Under the pieces are notes generated by a model. The model made no database searches, was not told the origin of the DNA, and saw only the letters and a program-made list of their open reading frames with translations. From Diphasiastrum complanatum (taxonomy: Eukaryota; Streptophyta; Lycopodiopsida; Lycopodiales; Lycopodiaceae), in NCBI GenBank assembly GCA_029204225.1, contig CM055110.1, forward strand, positions 3,318,875 to 3,382,874: 64,000 bases of DNA, in the 5' to 3' direction. This document shows positions 12,151 through 23,767 of this stretch, in pieces (positions within the stretch are counted from its first letter, which is position 1; each line of letters begins with the position of its first letter). Position numbers and translations under genes: made by a program.

Positions 12151-14400
12151 CTCCCTCCATCAGGAAAACATCAAAATGTCTTAGTAACTGCCCACATCAA
12201 AATCTCTAGATTCCTAGTAGCTGCCCACATCAAAATCTCTGAGAATGAGAGAGAAAGAAAACCAAGTCTACAATAGATGACATAAGGCAGTTAGGCCTAT
12301 TTTTCAAATGCCTACTTTGCCTTTGAAAAGAGAAAAACCCATCAGCACAGTGTCAAATTGAAAGGTCGAATTTCATAAGAGGTTCAAAATTCAATTGGGT
12401 TTGTTCTAGAATTCGAACAAGATATTATGTTTAGAAAGGTTGTAATAAACATGTATTTTCATTTTGAAGAGTACCTTTGAAATATGGATGTCATACATGA
12501 AAGTTATAATTAAAAGAACCCTTCAATATGAAAGGCTGTGAAATTCCATTGGGGCATTAGCATGTGAATAGGGGAGAATTTTCATGGCACCACATGCTTG
12601 ACGCCGCGAGTCAAACACCACCAAACGAAGGAATAGCGGAAGAAGTTTCGTGGCACCACATGTTTGACACCACGTGTCAAACACCAATAAGCGAAGGAAA
12701 GAGACGCATGAGTGCATCATACATGTAGAAGCTCGAGATTTTAGTAGCATTTGATTTTTTCAATTTATTTTGTCTTAGATGTTTATTATTATTATTATGA
12801 TTATTATATTATATTACTATATTTTTGCCGCATACCCTAAATCATATAATGAAATATGAGCTCATGTTGCTTAGGTCCCAACACGTGTTCCATTCCATAC
12901 TTGCATTTTGATTTCTTAGCTTTGTCGTGGTAGCAGTAAGTTATTGTGACGATTTGCTAAAAGTCGAGTAATCACTCCTAGGTGAGTTTGAGCATTACAA
13001 ACAAAAAAAAAAATCTTATTTATTTAAAAAAAAATGCAATATTTGTTTTTGTTTTTCAAGGATTTAAATGCCCTACAAAATGCAAAGGTTCTCATGATGT
13101 ATCAATCATCCTGTTTAATTATGTATGTTGGAACCTAAAGTTAATGTGAGAATATAACATGGGGGTTCCATTGCATAATTGCATGTATTATTTTATCAAT
13201 GTATGTCTAACTTAATGTTCATGTGGCACTCTTTATGCAAATCCCAAAAAACGTTGTTTTCATAATTTTAAAAGTTAGGCTTACCATTGTGCATTCAAAT
13301 GACATGTCCAACAAGAGCCAAAGATTCATCAATTTGCCAATTAGAGCACATCTACATCCTTTACCTCCAAAGATAAAGTCAACATAGGTAAGGGGGTCCC
13401 CATTGCCCTTACCTTCACATTCGAGCTCTCAACCCCTCAGGAGTTGAACAAGTATGCAAATTTTGAGAAAATTAGCTCACAAGTCTAGGATAGTGCTAGA
13501 TGGGTTTTGACATTTTGCAAGTTTTAGGAGTTTCTTCATGATCCAACAAAATAGTAGCACATGTTGTGCTATTGTTTTTATGCCACTACATGATTTTTAA
13601 TGAACAGGAATTGTGATTCGATACATAGTTAAAAATTTGACTATCCATCAAATTTTAAAAAATCAGGTAATGGCATAACACCATGTGCCAACTTTATGTT
13701 GAGTCATGGAGAAAAATTTAAAAAAAACTTGCAAAAGATTTATTTGCAAAATGCCAAGGCCCCTGCTAGACACATATTGCAAAATGCCAAGGCCCTTGCT
13801 AGACACATATTGAAATTTTGGATACCAACAATGTCCAGGTAATATGATTCTTAAAAACAGCTTGATACCAATTATTACATTTTGAATGGTAGCTAACTAA
13901 CAATATAAGCATGATTTAAGAGTGGCAGACATGTATCAACCAAACTAGTATTGCAAGGGCTATTATGCTAGCCGCGCTTTAAGTACATGGTAATTCAACC
14001 CACAAATGAAACTTATCGTGATCCATGATATACAAAGAATGTCATTCATAACACCAAACTAGCAACAGAACCGAGAATGTGTTAGAGGAAAATTACTCAA
14101 AACCATAAATATCAAGCTACATCGGCTTTTAGAAAATGTGTGCCAATTTAAGATATTTGTTTTTTTACTTAACAAATGCTAAAAATATATAGTCATTTTT
14201 CTAAAACCATTATAGTCGGATTGGTATATTAAATTATTGATCATGAATGTGAAGCAATTTCTAAACTATGAGATAAAAGATATAAAACCTAGAATCAAGT
14301 ATTATGGGAACGAAGCATGAATTCTTTTGTTAATTTTTTTTACTCTTTGGATCTTACTACAGTTTCATATATGGGACTATATTGTTGTGAATTTTACATT
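12151..14400. other. spacer with small tandem duplications
   Basis: No gene seen. Local duplications: CTGCCCACATCAAAATCTCT twice (12188-12240); a unit of about 67 bp with GGCACCACATG and GTCAAACACCA twice (12581-12695), the second copy holding the palindrome TTTGACACCACGTGTCAAA; GCAAAATGCCAAGGCCC twice (about 13745-13812). Confidence 0.6.
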
Positions 14401-14930
14401 CAATTTTCAGCCTTTCTACTCTTAAATATCCTATATGATTATAGAAACATGCCTAATAAAAAAAAATTGAATTTGGAAATCTATAGAGATAGATATGTGC
14501 ATCCAAAGTTACCCTTTTAAGTGTTGATAAAAATCACCAAAACTGGAAATATCATATATGAGTGTATAATACCATGATTTTGACAATATTTTTTTGGTTT
14601 GTCTCCTTTAAAAAGCATTATATGACCATAGAAACGTGACTCTCAAATTTTTTCAATTTGGAATTATGTAGAGATAGATATGTGCATCTAAAGCTACCCA
14701 TGTCAAGTGCTGAAAAGTATTGAAATTCAGTGAAGGGTGCTAGAAAGTTTCATCTCTTTTGGAGGTGCTTTTTACAACCCTTTGTTTGGCTGTCTACTTT
14801 CAAAAATCCTTTATGACAATAGAGACATGTCCACAGAAAAAAAATCAAATTTGGAGTCCTATAGAAATATATACGTGCACCTAAAGTTACCCATGTGAAG
14901 TGCTGAAAAGTGGTAAAAATTGAAATTTTT
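14401..14930 (+). repeat. three tandem copies of a unit of about 190 bp
   Basis: Units start near 14405, 14597 and 14786. Each carries an ATATGA/TTATGACAATAGA-type block, then AATTTGGA and TAGAGATAGATATGTGCATC-like blocks, then CTACCCATGT and GTGCTGAAAAGT. They are diverged from one another, so this is an old array. No coding content. Confidence 0.75.
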
Positions 14931-15080
14931 TGGGGGCAAATTGCCATCAATTGAGAGAGAAAAAATTTAAGTCTTTCAATAACACAATGAAGAGTCAAGT
15001 CTACTTCTACATACAATTGAAAGATTGAAATTTCAATCATTTGATGACATGTTATGTATCGTCAAGTGACCAAGGATTTT

Positions 15081-15117
15081 ATGCGCACTTTTGTGCACAT
15101 GCGCACAAAAATGTGCT
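15081..15117. repeat. short imperfect palindrome
   Basis: GCGCACTTTTGTGC is followed after four bases by a near reverse complement, GCGCACAAAAATGTGC, forming a hairpin just beyond the truncated end of the Copia relic at 15190. Confidence 0.6.
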
Positions 15118-15189
15118 GAAAACAACTCTAGTGTTAAGATATGTTTTACTTAAATCTTTTTTTAAATTTTAGTTTTTTATTATTTAATT

Positions 15190-16242
15190 ATTGAAATACT
15201 GGTTTGATGTCGCACATTTTGAAATGCTTCAAAATCTCATTCACGTACTTTGTCTATGTTTGTGTGATGCTATTGCAACCTTGCCATACTTCCACTCCCA
15301 AACAATAGTGCATCAAACCAAGATCAGTCATATCAAAACTAGAGGATAAGTCTTTCTTGATTGCACCAATCAACTCATCATCATTTTCTGTGATTATGAG
15401 GTCATCTATGTACAGCATAATCAGTGTGATACTAGACTCACGAGCAAAGTAGTAAAGATTGAAATCTGAAGAAGTGCGTATTAAACCTCTAGAAAGGAGA
15501 TGCTCATCAAAGTGGTATACCAAGCACGTGGTGCTTGTTTCAATCCGTACAAGGCTTTCTTCAGCTTGCACACTTTGTCTTCCATGCCATGTGTCACAAA
15601 GCCACTAGGTTGCTCCATGTACACTTCTTCTTCAAGTTTACCATTCAGGAATGCAGACTTTACGTCCATCTGATGCAGATTCCATCCAAATAGTGCCGCC
15701 AAAGCAATCACCATGCGAAGTGTATTTCACTTGGCCACAGGAGCGAAGGTCTCTTCATAGTCAATGCCCTTACTTTGTGCATAGCCTTTCACTACAAGCC
15801 TTGCTTTGTGTTTTGCAATAGTTCCATCGGCATTGTACTTTATCCTGTATACCCATTTGTTGCCAATGGGTCTTTTGCCCTTTGGAAGATCCACTATCTC
15901 CCATGTGTCATGGTGTTTGATGGAATCAATCTCCTCCTGCATTGCATTTTGCCATATCTCATGATTTTTGGCCTCCTCAAAGCAAGAGGGTTTAGTAAAT
16001 GAAATAATGTCACTCATAAGTGCAAGATTTACCTGAAACTTGTCAGGTTCTTTGCTCTCTCGTGTGGAATGCTGCAACTCTCCCTCCTTGCTAGGTTCGG
16101 CAATTTCCCCTTCCTTGTCACTCATGAGTTTAGTATACCATCTGGGCAACTTACGTTGAGGTGATCTGCTACGAGGTGAATACAAATCCCGTGGTGCATC
16201 TTGCTCCTTCCTTTTATCACCTGCTACCTCAGTCTTTTCCAA
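15190..16242 (-). pseudogene. Copia-1 reverse transcriptase, broken
   Basis: RT of a Copia polyprotein. The frame starting at 16242 shows FEEAKNHEIWQNAMQEEIDS, KWVYRIKYNADGTIAKHKAR, LVVKGYAQSKGIDYEETFAP. A TGA then follows VAK, where the family usually has W. Next come WNLHQMDVKSAFLNGKLEEE and ALYGLKQAPRAWY, then a frameshift near 15510, and the catalytic string LYIDDLIITE (family YVDD) in 15254-15571, then LGVEVWQ and KYVNEILKHF. It stops near 15190, so the RNase H part is missing here. At least one stop and one frameshift mean it is not functional. Confidence 0.9.
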
Positions 16243-16489
16243 TCCAATAGATTTGTTTCTTACTCTCCATCTCGTCTCTATGGTGGGAGAAGTACCACGT
16301 CCCTCATCATCATCATGATGATCTTCCTATGGTGGTAGAGATATTTCATCCTCTTTGAGAATCTTGCATAGTTCATCATTATTCTTTTCTTCATCCCCAA
16401 ATCTATGGATTTCATCAAAAAAGACATCACAACTTATGTTCACACGTAGCCCCTCTGGATCATAACATCTATATCCATTGGTTTGTTCA

Positions 16490-18135
16490 TCATGTAAAAA
16501 TGCACTTCAAGGCCTTTACCTGTATTTTGGCTCTCTCGCTCTTAGGTATGTGAACATACACTCGACATCCAAATACCCACAACCCATCCATCTTAGGCTT
16601 CTTACCAATGAATGCCTCCTCGGGTGTGCGATTATGTACAGCAACTGTAGGGCTTCTATTTTGTAAGAACACAACAGTTTTGACAGCTTCTCCCCATAAA
16701 AAATCAGTAACTCCCATATGTGTCATCATTGCCCTAGCTGCTCCGACAATGGTACGATTCTTTCTTTCAGCTACCCCATTTTGTTGAGGTGTATCAACTT
16801 GCGCAAACTCTTGTTTAATGCCATGCTCCTTGCAAAAGTGGAACGATACTTACCACCACGATCTGCCCTGAGTACCTTGATCTTTGCACCTGACTGATTT
16901 TCAACCAATGCTTTGAAGCTTTTGAAGCATCCAAATGTGTCAGACTTCTGCTTAACGGTGTAGATCCAAGTCTTCCATGAGTAATCATCAATGAAGGTTA
17001 GCAAATAAAATGCTTTACCAATAGACATTACCTTCATTGGCCCACATAGGTCAGAGTGTATCAACTCAAGCACTCATTTTTCCCTTGTTGCTCCTTCTTT
17101 GTTGAACTTCTTCCTGTGTAACTTGCCTAGCATGCACTCCTTGCAAATGGACTCCTCCTTGTCATCTAAACTAGGTAGTCCTATTACCATCTTGAGCTTA
17201 CGAAATAGCCTCAAGCTTTTGAAGTTCAAATGTCCCATACGTCTATGCCATAAATCACTTTGTGATATAGATGTAGATGCTAACACATTCCACTTCGTAA
17301 CAACAGCATTTAACTTGTACAAACCACAAGTTTTATCCCTAAATCCATCAACAATCACCTTGAAACCCCGTTTCACATCCTTTATCTGGCATTTTTTGTC
17401 GTTGAACTCCACCTTCAACTTATGATCTGTCATTGTACCAACAGATAAAAGACTCTTCTGAAGGCCAAGAACATACAACACATTTTCAATTACCTTCACA
17501 TGTCCATCAGGAAATTGAATAGGCACTGCACCAACTCCATGAATTTGGCACTCGTCGTCGTTCGCCTGCTCAACTCTATCTCCGTCATCAGTAAGCTCCA
17601 GGTTTTTGAACCATGATTTGCTGCCAGTCATGTGTCTCGTTGCTCCTGAGTCCACGTACCAATGTGTATGATCAATGGAATGTTGCGATGCTAATGCTGT
17701 CGCAAATGCCATGCCTTGATCTTTGTTATCGCTATCATTCTCTTCTTCAACAAAATTGGTCAACTGCTTCACTTTGCCCCTCTTGATATCCACCTTCTTT
17801 TTGCGACAATCTCTTGCCCAATGTCCAGGCTTTTGGCAATAGAAATTGTTGCCCTTCTTCTTCTTGCCTGATGTGGATCCTTGATTGTCATCCTCCACAT
17901 TCGACTTCTTGGTTTGCATTTTGTATTTATTCTTCCCTTTGGCTAGCATTGCTTGATCTTCTGATGTGGGAAGTCGAGTTTTTACCACTTCATGCCTTTG
18001 TTCCTCTTGTAGGATGATGCCATGAAGATTTTCAAATGTTGGTAGTCTCTCCCTTGAAGCAATGCCACTTGCAAACATTTGGAAATTTTTAAGTAGGCCA
18101 TTTATAGCTGTGAGAACCAGCTCAACATCTCTTAT
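16490..18135 (-). pseudogene. Copia-1 gag second half, protease and integrase, broken
   Basis: The long frame 18135-17077 holds late gag (ASRERLPTFENLHGIILQEE), a zinc knuckle FYCQKPGHWARDC whose first Cys is replaced by Asn, protease WYVDSGATRHMTG, and the GAG-pre-integrase segment LWHRRMGHLNFKSL with C-x2-C (CKECMLGK). A TGA at 17074-17076 (explicable as CGA to TGA) separates it from the integrase core: LELIHSDLCGPM, LLTFIDDYSWKTWIY, FKALVENQSGAKIKVLRADR (16771-17073), then after a frameshift HMGVTDFLWGEAVKTVVFLQ and RTPEEAFIGKKP (16490-16729). The first residues of the frame as usually read (from 18165) actually translate LTR sequence, not gag. Confidence 0.9.
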
Positions 18136-18425
18136 TAAAATGTCAAAATAGTTGACAATTTTCACACTCCCTCTTCAACCAGGTTTAGCATAGATTTGGA
18201 TAGTAAACCAAGTGATGTTCTATGCTTCATAAACAAGTCTTATTCCAATGCTTTGGTGAAGATACCAACCACACATTCCCTTGAAGAAACATGTTGAAGC
18301 TCCACTTCCTTTGCCGTGACTTGTTCTCTCACAAAGTGATATGCCACCTCAATGTGCTTGCTCCTTGCATAAAAGATAGGATTTTTGTCATGTGTTGCAT
18401 GTACTTTTATCTATTTTCTTGATTT
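18136..18425 (-). pseudogene. Copia RNase H end, polypurine tract and LTR start
   Basis: The minus strand reads ARSKHIEVAYHFVREQ, then EVELQHVSSRECVVGIFTKA, a stop, and HRTSLGLLSKSMLNLVEEGV, which is the end of a Copia RNase H. The polypurine tract GAAGAGGGAG (near 18168) and an LTR-like start TGTGAAAATTGTCAACT follow, cut after about 30 bases and joined to mid-gag. It lies 5' of gag in the same orientation, the reverse of the normal order. Confidence 0.85.
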
Positions 18426-19340
18426 TAGCCTTCTTTTCATAGTTTCTTGCATTTCAATTGTAATTTGATGCTCATGAATGGATTAGATGTTTTAATGCTA
18501 CGTTTGGCACATGATAATTTTGGTATTAGAGCATTAGATCCTTTCCCCATCAGATTTGGTGGTCTTCCTTAAGTTTTGGTAGTTCTTTCTTGACTAGTTT
18601 CTTGTTTTTCAATTTTCAAAATGCTTTGATTCATTTTTTGACCAAGTAATCTTCATTTTTTGTGTAGTTTCTTGTGTTAGATTAGTAGATCTCTCTCTTA
18701 CTAAAGGTAGTAAACTTTTCTGATGTGGAGCTATAATGACCAAGTTATGGCCATTTTAGTGATTTCTTTCCAATTTTAGTTAGTTATAATTTGTGCAATC
18801 TGTTTGTTGGAGAGAGGGAGAGTAGTGAGAGTTGAGAAATGTGTCGTATATTAGAAACAAAAAATTTAGCTCAGAGGGGTAAGACGAACATGAACGAGAA
18901 ACAAAACACGAACAAGAAACGAACTCAAACAGACAGTATTCGTGCACAGCAAAACGAGCTACACGATTCTCTCCAAAAGCATGACTACGCCTATCAGAAC
19001 GAACAGAACGTTAGTGATGGAAATCACAGTCATGTTTTATTACATAGCCAAACATTAATAAACGAAGCGCTAGAAGAATAATTTGTCTTGAATAGCTAGA
19101 CAAATTATGTGTCGCGAATGATTCACGAAGAGCTAGACAGTGCTTGACTGATAATTAGTCACGAAACATTCACGAAAGACAAGACTAAATGTTAGTCGTC
19201 TATTACCAAAAAGAGCAACTAAAAAGATCAGACAAAATGAATAATAAGCATAGCAATATTAACACAAATCTGAACGCAGAACAAAGAACTATATCAGATT
19301 AAGTATTTCAAGTATACATGTCAATAATGCAGTCGAGCAC
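18426..19340. other. spacer, possible LTR-like edge, no gene
   Basis: No protein family recognised. From about 18809 (TGTTGGAGAGAGG) to 19340 the base composition changes and ACGAA/CACGAA words recur many times. It could be part of an LTR or leader of another element, but no partner copy is in the window. The small plus frame at 18839-19081 is probably fortuitous. Confidence 0.35.
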
Positions 19341-19344
19341 AAGA

Positions 19345-20890
19345 CAATACTATACTGGTATTGTTGCTGAAGAGCACCGTATCATCCACGTACAAGGTGA
19401 TGATAATGAAAGATTGTTGTACTGACTTGGAATAGATGTTGCAATCAACAATGCTTGGTTTGAATCCTTATTTGATGAGGAATGTGTTGATCCTTTGAAA
19501 TCAAGCTTTGGTAGGCTGTTTCAAGCCATACAGTGCTTTGTGGAGTTTACAGACATGATTTTTCATACATTCCAGAATGTATTCTTTGGGCTAGATCATG
19601 TAGATATCTTCTTGTATCACTTGATTCAGATAGGCTGTTTGTACATCAAGTTGATGCACTTCGAGGTCAGCAGCTGTAGCATAATAAATGAGCATTCAAA
19701 TCGACGAATGTTTGACGACTGGACTAAAAGTCTCACTATAGTCGACATTTGGGATCTGGGTGAATCCTCGTGCTACCAGTCTTGCCTTCCTTTGGTCAAT
19801 TTCTCCATTTGCATTGTATGTGATCTTAAAGATCCATTTGCAATCGATAATATTGCAGCCAATAGGAGCTTTGACTGATGACATGTCTGGTTCTTGATCA
19901 GAGAGGAATACTCTCTGTCCATAGCTTCTCTCCAGAGATCAGATTCTAGTTGGCTGAGTGCCTCTTCGACTGTCGTCGGTTCTTGTATCAAGAGACAGAC
20001 AGACTCAGGAGTATATCTTGTGGGCTGTGTGTGCACTCGGCTTGACCTTCTTGGAGGTTTCGACTGAAGAACCGCTCCTGGTATTTGTTGCTGGGTAGTA
20101 GGAACATCTTCGTCTGATTTGCTGTCTCGAAGTGGGTTGACAATAGACACGTCTGAGCCAGAAGCTCGGATTGCCATGTTATCGACAGATGATGAGGGTT
20201 CTTATTGAGCAACATCCTTGCCTTTGAAGTCGACAAACTGATCCTCGATGAAGACTGTATTCCGGCTATACAAGATTTGCTGGGTATCAGGATCATACAG
20301 CTTATAAGTATTATCAGATGAAGTATGTCCGATCAAAATGGTCTGGAGACCTTGGAAGTCCAATTTCTTCCTCGTGTCTTTTGGGATCTGCACGTAGGCA
20401 ATGCACCCAAACACTCTTAGGTTCTTCAAAGAAGGCTTAGAGCCTGTCCACACCTCGTGGGGTGTCTTGTTTGAGAGGGCCTTGTCGAACATCTATTCTG
20501 GATGTAGGCTACAGTGGAGACAACTTCAGCCCAGAATCTCTTAGGCAACGATGCATGCGATAACATACATTTGGAAAATTTGACTAGAGTACGGTTCTTC
20601 CTCTCGGCTAAGCCATTAGACTGAGGACTATAAGGAGTGATGAATTGTCGCTCAATGTCTTGGCTTTGGCAGTACTCCTTAAACTCGATAGAGATATATT
20701 CTCCACCATTGTCTAACCTAAGGGCCTTGATCGTCCTTCAAGTCTCCTTCTCTGCATGCTCCTTGAAGATTCTGAAGTAGTTGAAGGCTTCTGATTTCTT
20801 TTTTATATAATAAACCATGGTCCTTCTGGAAATTCATCAATAAAGGTTATAAAATACTTGGTGAGCCTCTAAAATTTCAATGTCATCAAT
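19345..20890 (-). pseudogene. Copia-2 integrase and reverse transcriptase, broken
   Basis: The integrase core starts near 20885: YFITFIDEFPEGPW, a stop, KKKSEAFNYFRIFKEHAEKE, LRLDNGGEYIS, SNGLAERKNRTLVKFSKCML. Then from 20492 come TPHEVWTGSKPSLKNLRVFG and CIAYVQIPKDTRKKLDF. The linker with RRSSRVHTQPTRYTPES is at about 20040, and LSQLESDLWREAMDREYSSL at 19940. RT continues KWIFKITYNANGEIDQRKAR, LVARGFTQIPNVDYSETFSP (19884-19696), LDVQTAYLN, HKALYGLKQPTKA and finally LYVDDTVLF at about 19380. Multiple stops and shifts. RT after YVDD and RNase H are absent. Confidence 0.88.
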
Positions 20891-20997
20891 ATTCACAATC
20901 CAATGACTAACTTAATTTTTTTTAATTCTTTGGCAGATTATATTCCATCCAGACAAGATGGTGGTATGTGATCCAACTTAATCCAAGAAAATGATGT

Positions 20998-21303
20998 GTG
21001 TTTGAAGGAAAAGATATTGTTGAATTGGATACACACGACGAACCACCACCCAATTTTGAGGACATTTTGGAAGAACCTGAACCACTCATCCAAACTCCAA
21101 ATGATGTGGAAATGATAAGAGAAGAAGCTACAAATGGAATGGATGAGGTAGAATTAGAAGAAGAGGAGATTGAATATGAGGGTAGCTCACATCATCAAAG
21201 AGACACGATCAGAAATTTACGATTAAACCTAGACCTAGATTCAAATGAGTGTCAAGACTTGTGTGATGACGAGAATGACATAAATAATGAGAATAATCTA
21301 TAA
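20998..21303 (+). CDS. acidic open frame inside Copia-2, unrecognised
   Basis: A 101-residue frame on the opposite strand to the retroelement, very acidic (about one third D/E; for example NGMDEVELEEEEIEYEG) and ending NNENNL. It lies in a segment of about 480 bp (20890-21370) that replaces the end of protease and the GAG-pre-integrase region of Copia-2, so it is foreign DNA. A plausible splice acceptor (CTTTGGCAG) sits at about 20929-20937. It may be the last exon of a captured gene or the C-terminal tail of a DNA transposase. No domain is recognised and expression is unknown. Confidence 0.35.
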   Translation: MFEGKDIVELDTHDEPPPNFEDILEEPEPLIQTPNDVEMIREEATNGMDEVELEEEEIEYEGSSHHQRDTIRNLRLNLDLDSNECQDLCDDENDINNENNL

Positions 21304-21380
21304 TTATTATTACTTAAATTCACTTGCACTCATTTTTTTTTATATTCATCGCAATACTTTTTATACGCGTATGGTGCTTG

Positions 21381-22315
21381 TCAATCTCTGAGGTAGATGA
21401 ATTGATCTATGTTGTAAGCTGCATACTCGATAAACCATTCCTTGCAAGGGGTCATGTGTTGGGTAGCGTCGTTGTCCAAGTACCAGCAATCATAGTCTTC
21501 ATTGCTACTGTTGTAAGCCATTAACAAGTGGGTATTTTGTTCCTTGAACTCCGCCATGTTGGAGGAGTCTGGTTGCTTCTGTTGTTGCTTCTTTGCCTCG
21601 TTGTAGATCCAGATACGACACGATGTCATGATTGGCTCTCTTGTAGTATCTGCAGAAAAGCTTCTTGCACGATCCACCATGCTCACCTTGAGTGTGAGGC
21701 TTCTGGTGTTGCTGCTGCACTTGATTTTTGCCCTTGGAATAGTTTTTCTTCTTGGTGTATAGAGCCATGGGTTTGTCTTTGATGGACATGCTGCTAGTCT
21801 TTCTTCGCATTTTTTCTTGAAGAAGATGACCAATCACCTTTTGAAGAGTGAGGTCGGGTTGTCTGGAAATCATCACCACAAAGCGTTCATACGACTTTGG
21901 AAGAGAAGAAATCAAGGTCATAATGGCATCATCATCTTGAATAGAACATCCTATAGCTAATATTTGATCCAATAAAGATTTGAAGCTGAGTCTCATAGAG
22001 ATTTGATAACAAATCTAACGCATCCTTAGAGGTTTTGCATGTGGTAACGTGGGATATTTGGGAGTTAGCCAGATTGAGTGTGATACGTGCTAAGGCCTTC
22101 TAATATTTGATCTTCCATGCCTTTGCTTGATCACCATCTTCTGGTTTCAGGTCAGCACCTTCTACTACATCCCAAAGATCTCTATCTATCAACATCATCT
22201 TGAGTTTTAACTTCCAGATGTAGATGTTAGAACCATTGAACTTGTCAATGATTCTAGCCTCGCTGGATGATGAAGACGAAGAGCTACCAAGATGAGACAT
22301 GATAACATTAATCAT
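21381..22315 (-). pseudogene. Copia-2 gag and start of protease, broken
   Basis: Gag begins at or near 22315 with a Ser-rich leader and then KFNGSNIYIWKLKLKMMLID, matching the Copia gag start (K-F-x-G-x-N-x-x-x-W). Frames then alternate: LISSLPKSYERFVVMISRQP and VIGHLLQEKMRRK from 21996, C-terminal basic and zinc-knuckle remains, and the protease string DYDCWYLDNDATQHMTPC near 21460, where the family has DSGA (here DNDA). The first stop follows WKIKY at 22100. Several frameshifts are present, so it is not functional. Confidence 0.85.
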
Positions 22316-22354
22316 AAATGGAACAAACTTAATCTCTCGGTTTATGTGAGCTAC

Positions 22355-22366
22355 GTTCTGATACCA
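22355..22366 (-). promoter_or_regulatory. primer-binding site, initiator tRNA-Met type
   Basis: The minus strand reads TGGTATCAGAAC, differing in one base from the common plant Copia site TGGTATCAGAGC, and lies three bases after the LTR end. Confidence 0.85.
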
Positions 22367-22369
22367 ATT

Positions 22370-23767
22370 TGATGGGGCAATGGAGATAGAAAAACGTGAA
22401 CGGAGAAGAGAGTAGGAATATTGCGGAACAGCTCTCCCATTACAATCAGCTGCTAGATGTAAAAACAGTCTAATAGAAAGCTTATGCTAAATGTAATCAC
22501 AACTTTAAGTGTTCTGACTGCCCAACATGATTTTAAAAATCAATTCATACTCTCAAAAACCAAGAGTACAGTCACCAAAGAGATTAGAAATGGTTTGTGT
22601 GTGGTATTACTAAAAAATGGATTCAATGTAAAGTTTAGTTCTGAAATAGACGAAAGAGCAGTATGATATCGGGAGTTCCTCAAGCGTCAAAGACAGCCAT
22701 CGTTTGATCAGAAATTGAGGAGCCATAGACGTCCATGTTCTGATCAAAGTGAGTAAACAAGCACGATCAAACAGCGATAAAGTGCATTTAATCACAACAA
22801 GCATTCATCTACGTTATACACAGATAGAAAAGTTGATGACGCTATATTACATCGAAGCACAATACAAATAGCAATTACAACAAAAAATTGACGGCGTAAC
22901 TGGGAGGCTCAAATAAAACGTCTTATGGATGGAGCAACCAATAATTTGTGCTTGGATGATCTATTTATAGATTTCATCTGTGTATTAACTACATTGAATG
23001 TTTGTCACCTAATTAGAAAAGCTGTTGTACTTGGAAGTATATGGCTTTTGTGACAACTATACATAGTATATACGGTTAACAAATCAGGATCGTTGACGTG
23101 GACGAGGACGTTGCAAATTCTCTCACTTCGCAAATTTTGAGAAGTGGCTGGGAATGTTCCTTGTTCAAAATAGACGACCTTCGGCATTTTTCTCTCTCTT
23201 CGGGATTTTGCGAAAAAGCCGAAGGTGCCCTAAATAAGTTTAAGGTGCCCTTAAAAAGTTGAAGATGCCCCAAAAAAATGAAGATGTCTTTAACAGTTTG
23301 ACTCTCTCACACTTTTCGGAAAAAAATACAAAAAGGCCGAAGGTGCTCTTAAAACATGTTTAAGGTGCTCTTAAAAAGTTGGCGAAGGTGTCACAGTTTA
23401 ACCCTTAAAAATAGAGGACCTTCAGGAATTTTCTCTCTCTTTGCATTTTTCGGGAAAATGCGACAAAGCCGAAGGTGTTGAAAATAGTTAAACTGTTGAA
23501 CTGTGAACATGTTGACTTCTTCAAAATAATTAAATGGAAGAAGTCGAAGGCAATTGTTGTAGTTTTCGGGAAAGTGCGAAAAATGCAAACTATGAGATAC
23601 TTAGTGTATTTTTGCAAATTGTTGAAAAAGGAATGAACTTGAAATGATGAAGGGATTGGTTACCCTTTGTTGGAGATCAGTCGGAACTCTGTTGTAGACG
23701 TCCTTCAAATAAATTGGCTGTCTAAGTTATGATTCCAAGGAGACAACTGTGGGCTTAATTTCCAACA
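22370..23767 (-). repeat. 5' LTR of Copia-2 (1,398 bp)
   Basis: On the minus strand it starts TGTTGGAAATTAAGCCC, a common plant Copia LTR start, and ends CATTGCCCCATCA, immediately followed by AA and the primer-binding site. It contains repeated AAGGTGCCC-type words (23220-23380). The second LTR is absent. Confidence 0.8.

Larger units (their letters stand above)
15190..18425 (-). mobile_element. rearranged Ty1/Copia retrotransposon relic (Copia-1)
   Basis: On the minus strand the order is: the end of RNase H with a polypurine tract and the first 30 or so bases of an LTR (18136-18425), then directly gag second half, protease, integrase and RT, ending abruptly near 15190 before RNase H. No complete LTR is present. 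The element is therefore permuted or a fusion of two copies. Coding parts are listed separately. Confidence 0.85.
19341..23767 (-). mobile_element. Ty1/Copia retrotransposon relic with 5' LTR (Copia-2)
   Basis: Minus-strand order: 5' LTR (23767-22370), tRNA-Met primer-binding site, gag, start of protease, a foreign segment (about 21370-20890), integrase core, then RT up to a YVDD motif near 19370. The remaining RT, RNase H and 3' LTR are missing. Its family is distinct from Copia-1 (different gag and integrase strings). Confidence 0.88.
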
